In this document: positions 29,633 through 33,901 of the stretch, piece after piece
Numbering within the stretch: the stretch's first letter is position 1
Layout: each line of letters opens with the position of its first letter
NCBI GenBank assembly: GCA_013138975.1
Contig: WTBR01000207.1
Coordinates: 1-33,901, forward strand
DNA length: 33,901 nt
Source of the DNA: Bacteroidales bacterium
Lineage (GTDB): Bacteria > Bacteroidota > Bacteroidia > Bacteroidales > UBA12077
Direction: 5' to 3'
Notes under the pieces: model-generated
Told to the model about the DNA's origin: nothing
Seen by the model: only the letters and a program-made list of their open reading frames with translations
Database searches by the model: none
Program-made: the position numbers and the translations under genes

Positions 29633-32600
29633 CCTCAGAAAACAAGAAGAGAAAATTAAGTCCATTAGATTTCACCTATAAAGGTTTTTCAATTACAGAA
29701 GTTGATAAATTAGTTAAACAATATGAAATAGAAGATATATATAAGTTAACACCTATGCAAGAAGGAATGTTGTTTCATGCAATACATGATTCAGAATCCT
29801 TTGCATATTTTGTTCAAATGAGTTATCGCTTAAATAGTGAAATATCTGAAGATATAATGCAAAAAAGTTTAAATGAACTTTTTAATAGGCATGAAATACT
29901 TCGTACTGTTTTTATTCATAAGGATGTTGAAATTCCGATTCAAATAATATTAAAGAATAGAGAATGTGAGTTTAATTATGAAGATATAAGACATCTTAAT
30001 TTAGAAGAAAAAAAGGAATATATAAGCAATTATAAAAACAAGGATAAGAAAAGAGGTTTTATTCTGGATCACGATGTCCTAATGCGAGTTTCTTTATTGC
30101 AATTAAACAAGAATGAATATGAACTTATTTGGTCAAATCACCATATTTTGATGGATGGCTGGTGTTTAAGTATTATAAATAATGATTTTTTTGAAATATA
30201 TAATAGTCTATTAAATAATAGAACGTTAAAACTATCTACAGTAACTTCATTTAAAGAATATGTAAAATGGTTAGATAAAATAGATAAGGATTCTTCTTTA
30301 AAATATTGGAAAGATTATCTTTCAGGATATGAGGAGCAAGCATCACTTCCTAATTTATCAAAAAATGGAAATGAATTTATTCAACAAAAAGAATCTTTAC
30401 AATTGACTAAAGAGATATCAGCTAAATTTCAGAAAATTGCTATAGAGAATAACGTAACAGCGAATATAATTCTACAAACTGTTTGGGCAATTGTTTTAGG
30501 TAAGTATAGTAATAAAGAAGATATTGTATTTGGAAGTGTGGTATCGGGAAGACCATCAGAAATTGATGGAGCTGAAAGTATAGTAGGTTTATTTATTAAT
30601 AATGTTCCCGTGCGTATTCAATTTTCACAAGATCTTGAATTTAGTACATTAATAAAGCGAGTTCAAAACTCAAATCTTGATTCAGAAACACATCATTATA
30701 TTTCGTTAGCAGAAATACAAGCACAAAGTATATTAAAACAAAATTTAATCGATCATATACTAGTTTTTGAGAATTATCCTATTGCAGAAAAGATAGAGAG
30801 TTTGGATAATGATAATGAGCAGTTGAACATTCAAATATCAGGAGTTGATACATTCGAGCAAACAAATTATAATTTAACTATTAGTGCTTCTTTGACTGAT
30901 GTATTGCATGTGAAGTTTATTTACAATGCCAATATGTTTGATTCAGACATGATGAAGAGCTTGAAAATACATTTTGAGAATGTAATTCATCAGATTATTT
31001 CCGATTCAGAACTTAGAATTTCGGCAATTGATATTCTAATCGAAGAAGAGAAACATCAGTTATTGTATGAGTTTAATAATACAAAAGCAGATTATCCAAA
31101 AGATAAAACAATTTATCAATTATTTAAGGAATCTGTAGATAAGTCACCTAAGAATATAGCGATTCTAACTAAAGATCAATCAATTACATATGAGGAGTTG
31201 CAGATTAAATCCGATAAATTAGCAAATATTATTCGATCTAAAGGGATTAGTTCAGGTGTAGTTGGGATTATGGTTGATAGATCGGTTGAGATGATTGTTG
31301 GACTTATGGGGATTCTTAATGCAGGTTGTTGTTATTTGCCAATCATGCCCAATACACCTAAATCTCGGATTGAATATTTTATTACTAACAGTGAGTGTGA
31401 TTTAATATTGACACAAACTAAATACCATAAAAAAATAACAAAAGGTATTGAATCTGTGAATTTAGAGGAGTTGGAATTGGTTCCGTGTCCTAAATTAGAA
31501 AAGAAAATAGTAGGTAGTCCGAATGATCTGGCATATATAATTTACACATCAGGAACAACAGGAAACCCAAAAGGAGTAATGATTGAGAATCATTCTGTAG
31601 TTAACCGGATTATGTGGATGCAAAATGAGTATCCAATTGAACCAGTTGATATTATTATGCAAAAAACGCCATATACTTTTGATGTTTCAGTTTGGGAGTT
31701 GTTTTGGTGGTCTTTTAAGGGGGCGAGTGTTTTTATGTTGGAGCCGGAAGGGGAAAAAGATCCAATCTTAATAGCAAAGACAATACGTGACCATAAGATA
31801 AATGTAATGCATTTTGTTCCTTCAATGTTGGAAGCATTTTTAAATTTAATAGAGGCAGAATCTAAAGAATATAATCTAGGAAGTATGAAGTATGTATTTT
31901 CTAGTGGAGAAGCTTTAAAGTCAAATCAAGTTAATGGGTTTTACAATTTATTTATAGATAATATCAAAACTAAATTAGTTAATCTTTATGGTCCCACAGA
32001 AGCAACAGTTGATGTCTCAGTTTTTGAGTGTTTAAGAGGGGAGAATTATAAAAGTATACCTATTGGTCGACCAATAGACAATACTCAGTTATATGTATTA
32101 GATAAAAAATCATTAAATATTCAAGCTATTGGAGTTACTGGAGAGTTAATGATATCAGGAGTAGGTTTGGCTAGAGGATATGTTAATGAAGAGAAATTAA
32201 CAGCCGAAAAATTTATACCTCATCCTTTTAAAGAAGGAGAACGTTTATATCGCACAGGAGATTTAGCACGTTGGTTACCCGACGGTAATATCGAGTTTTT
32301 AGGAAGAATAGATCACCAGATAAAGATTAGAGGATTTAGGATAGAATTAGGCGAGATAGAGAGTGTTTTATTAAAACATGAAAACATAAAAGAATGTGTT
32401 GTAATAGCTATAGAAGAAAACGGAGATAAATTTCTGTGTGCTTATCATGCAATAAAGGAAGATTTCAACGAGGAAGAAATACGCAAATATTTATCATCAA
32501 GTCTTCCTGATTATATGATTCCGTCATATTTTGTAGTGTTGGAAGAAATTCCATTAACAAGTAATGGAAAGCTAAATCGCAAAGCTTTGCCATCACCGCA

Positions 32601-33901
32601 AATAAAAGCAGGTGATGATTATGTTGCTCCATCGAATGAGATAGAAGAAAAGTTAGTTGAAATATGGTCAGAAGTATTAAATATTAATAAAGAAGAAATA
32701 AGTGTAAATGCTAATTTTTTCTCAATAGGAGGCCATTCGCTCAAAGCTACCGTGTTAACTAGTAAAATACATAAAGAAATAGGAGTTGAATTTCCATTAC
32801 ATGATGTATTTTTACATTCAACAATAAAATCACAGGCAAGTCAGATAGCAACAAGTACAAAGAAGGAGTTTGTATCTATACCAAAAGCTAAGGAACAATC
32901 AAACTACCCCTTATCTCCTGCACAGAAACGTTTATATTTGTTGCAACAGTTTGATTTGACCTCAATAGCATATAATATGCCTTATGTAATTTCATTGGGA
33001 AAAGAGGTAGATAAATCAAAAGTAGAAGATGCATTCAAACAAATAATACAACGTCACGAGAGTTTCCGAACAAGTATAATAGTCGTTGATGAAGATCCCG
33101 TTCAAGTTATAAGCAAGGATGTTGAGTTTGAACTTGGCGAACTAAGTATAGAAAGCACAGAACTTGAAAACACACGAAATAAATTTATAAAGCCCTTTGA
33201 TTTAGCAAAAACACCTTTTTTACGAGCAGCTATAGTAGATATAAAAGGAGACGATAGCTTGTTAATGATTGATATGCATCATATAATAAGTGATGGAACC
33301 TCACATACAATCTTAGAGAAAGAATTTCAGGCACTGCTTTCAGGAGAAGAATTGGCATCATTACCATTACAATACAAGGATTATAGCCAGTGGCAAAATA
33401 GTAAAGAGCAGCAAGATCTTATAAAAGATCAAGAACAATATTGGCTTAATAAATTTGAAGGAGAGATACCCGTATTGAACCTTCCAAACGATTATGTTCG
33501 ACCTTTAATGCAAAGCCATGAAGGAGCAACAGTAAGTTTTGTGCTGAGCAAAGAAGAAACAAAAGGAATAAAAATTTTCACCAAAGAAAATGACCTTACA
33601 TTGTATATGTCCTTGCTATCTGTATTTAGCATTCTTCTATCAAAGCTAAGCGGACAAGATGATATAGTAGTAGGAACACCAATAGCAGGAAGAAATCATG
33701 TCGATCTGGAGAATATAGTAGGTATTTTTATTAATACACTATCCATACCTAATGAAGTAAAAGGAGAAGAAAGTATACAAGAATTCGTATCAAGCTTAAA
33801 GCAAACCGTACTTGGAGCTTACGAAAATCAGAATTACCAGTTCGAAGATTTAGTAGACAAGGTATCAGTAGAGCGAGATACCAGCCGTAATCCTATTTTC
33901 G
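29476..33901 (+). CDS. Second non-ribosomal peptide synthetase, N-terminal 1475 residues (3' end outside window)
   Basis: The frame is open from ATG 29476 to the right edge. Order: TubC-like docking domain (residues 1-52), C domain (about 85-520; NHHILMDGW, His222-His223), A domain (from 545), T domain (GGHS, Ser1088), then an L-donor C domain (MHHIISDG, His1268-His1269) cut by the window end near NPIF. The A code is DVWHFSLVDK, a serine code. The first C domain (LTPMQEGMLFHAI) is of the D-donor type, as expected after the epimerase that ends the preceding protein. The linker before it (LSPLDFTYKGFSITEVDKLV) is of the sort normally found between E and C domains in one chain. The start is supported by the docking domain, which begins at its first residue. 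The gap of 39 bases to the previous gene suggests one operon. Confidence 0.94.
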   Translation, partial: MKKLLEELENLDIRIKLEGDNIKIIGLNKKVPANIIEKLKREKANLIDYLKNASENKKRKLSPLDFTYKGFSITEVDKLVKQYEIEDIYKLTPMQEGMLFHAIHDSESFAYFVQMSYRLNSEISEDIMQKSLNELFNRHEILRTVFIHKDVEIPIQIILKNRECEFNYEDIRHLNLEEKKEYISNYKNKDKKRGFILDHDVLMRVSLLQLNKNEYELIWSNHHILMDGWCLSIINNDFFEIYNSLLNNRTLKLSTVTSFKEYVKWLDKIDKDSSLKYWKDYLSGYEEQASLPNLSKNGNEFIQQKESLQLTKEISAKFQKIAIENNVTANIILQTVWAIVLGKYSNKEDIVFGSVVSGRPSEIDGAESIVGLFINNVPVRIQFSQDLEFSTLIKRVQNSNLDSETHHYISLAEIQAQSILKQNLIDHILVFENYPIAEKIESLDNDNEQLNIQISGVDTFEQTNYNLTISASLTDVLHVKFIYNANMFDSDMMKSLKIHFENVIHQIISDSELRISAIDILIEEEKHQLLYEFNNTKADYPKDKTIYQLFKESVDKSPKNIAILTKDQSITYEELQIKSDKLANIIRSKGISSGVVGIMVDRSVEMIVGLMGILNAGCCYLPIMPNTPKSRIEYFITNSECDLILTQTKYHKKITKGIESVNLEELELVPCPKLEKKIVGSPNDLAYIIYTSGTTGNPKGVMIENHSVVNRIMWMQNEYPIEPVDIIMQKTPYTFDVSVWELFWWSFKGASVFMLEPEGEKDPILIAKTIRDHKINVMHFVPSMLEAFLNLIEAESKEYNLGSMKYVFSSGEALKSNQVNGFYNLFIDNIKTKLVNLYGPTEATVDVSVFECLRGENYKSIPIGRPIDNTQLYVLDKKSLNIQAIGVTGELMISGVGLARGYVNEEKLTAEKFIPHPFKEGERLYRTGDLARWLPDGNIEFLGRIDHQIKIRGFRIELGEIESVLLKHENIKECVVIAIEENGDKFLCAYHAIKEDFNEEEIRKYLSSSLPDYMIPSYFVVLEEIPLTSNGKLNRKALPSPQIKAGDDYVAPSNEIEEKLVEIWSEVLNINKEEISVNANFFSIGGHSLKATVLTSKIHKEIGVEFPLHDVFLHSTIKSQASQIATSTKKEFVSIPKAKEQSNYPLSPAQKRLYLLQQFDLTSIAYNMPYVISLGKEVDKSKVEDAFKQIIQRHESFRTSIIVVDEDPVQVISKDVEFELGELSIESTELENTRNKFIKPFDLAKTPFLRAAIVDIKGDDSLLMIDMHHIISDGTSHTILEKEFQALLSGEELASLPLQYKDYSQWQNSKEQQDLIKDQEQYWLNKFEGEIPVLNLPNDYVRPLMQSHEGATVSFVLSKEETKGIKIFTKENDLTLYMSLLSVFSILLSKLSGQDDIVVGTPIAGRNHVDLENIVGIFINTLSIPNEVKGEESIQEFVSSLKQTVLGAYENQNYQFEDLVDKVSVERDTSRNPIF
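29728..32840 (+). other. Module 9: C (D-donor type) - A - T, serine
   Basis: The C domain has LTPMQEGMLFHAI and NHHILMDGW, as in C domains that accept a D-residue donor. The A domain (bases about 31108-32590) reads DVWHFSLVDK from FDVSVW, VMHFVPS, VFSSGEA and NLYGPTEATVD, a serine code. YTSGTTGNPKG and the A10 lysine (residue 1032) are intact. From GEGERLYRTGDLARWL-like sequence onward the domain is again nearly the same as A7 and its relatives. Confidence 0.88.
32905..33901 (+). other. Start of module 10: L-donor C domain, cut by window end
   Basis: YPLSPAQKRLYLLQQFDL and MHHIISDG place this with the C5-C8 family, to which it is nearly identical. It shows that at least one further residue follows serine. 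The VGIFINTLSIPNEV stretch has a Pro where relatives have Arg (SIRNEV), a minor difference. Confidence 0.9.

Noticed and set aside
15613..33901. Recurring short exact repeats as a CRISPR array or tandem repeat
   Set aside because: They are spaced about 3.1 kb apart and lie in the same frame of homologous C and A domains; they are module paralogy.

Overview
The window lies almost entirely inside a non-ribosomal peptide synthetase (NRPS) locus of an AT-rich bacterium, most likely a member of the Bacteroidota (Flavobacteriia or Cytophagia type). This placement is inferred from the low G+C content, the lack of Shine-Dalgarno sequences before the genes (A/T-rich leaders instead), the Bacteroidota-like wording of the NRPS linkers (FNDTK..YPKDKTIHQLFEEQ), and intergenic CTTCGACAAGCTCAG repeats. 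There is no marker gene to fix the genus.

Layout. (1) 3-515: C-terminal part of a surfactin-type thioesterase (TE), entering from the left. (2) 516-2115: a 1.6 kb gap without a gene. It holds a strong, symmetrical terminator (818-861) and a cluster of inverted repeats, including a nested palindromic element at 1645-1850. (3) 2116-29436: one uninterrupted 27.3 kb gene for a 9106-residue NRPS of about 1 MDa with eight modules, C-A(MT)-T, six C-A-T and C-A-T-E. (4) 29476-33901: after 39 bases, a second NRPS gene that runs off the right edge. It starts with a TubC-type docking domain, followed by C-A-T and most of another C domain.

Reading the ten-residue specificity codes by hand against gramicidin synthetase A (GrsA) gives, in order: Cys-like (DLYDFSLIWK, with a methyltransferase inserted in the A domain), an unassigned, perhaps basic residue (DAENVGQVTK), Thr (DFWNIGMVHK), Pro (DVQFIAHVVK), Ile (DGFFLGVVFK), unassigned (DAKHLALLIK), Gly (DILQLGMIWK), Thr (DFWNIGMVHK) with epimerisation, then Ser (DVWHFSLVDK) on the second protein. 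The inferred partial product is [acyl or upstream peptide]-(S-methyl-)Cys-X-Thr-Pro-Ile-X-Gly-D-Thr-Ser-..., continuing to the right. I do not recognise this as a known peptide.

How the parts work together: protein 1 ends in an epimerisation domain and an acidic tail. Protein 2 begins with a beta-hairpin-type docking domain and a C domain of the D-donor type, so the chain is expected to pass from protein 1 to protein 2. The release domain for this line is not in the window; the TE at the left belongs to a gene that ends before the terminator. The points most worth a second look are the methyltransferase-interrupted Cys A domain, the odd Thr-T(GGDS)-C4 junction with no E domain, the foreign-looking A6 core, and the shared or homogenised C domains.
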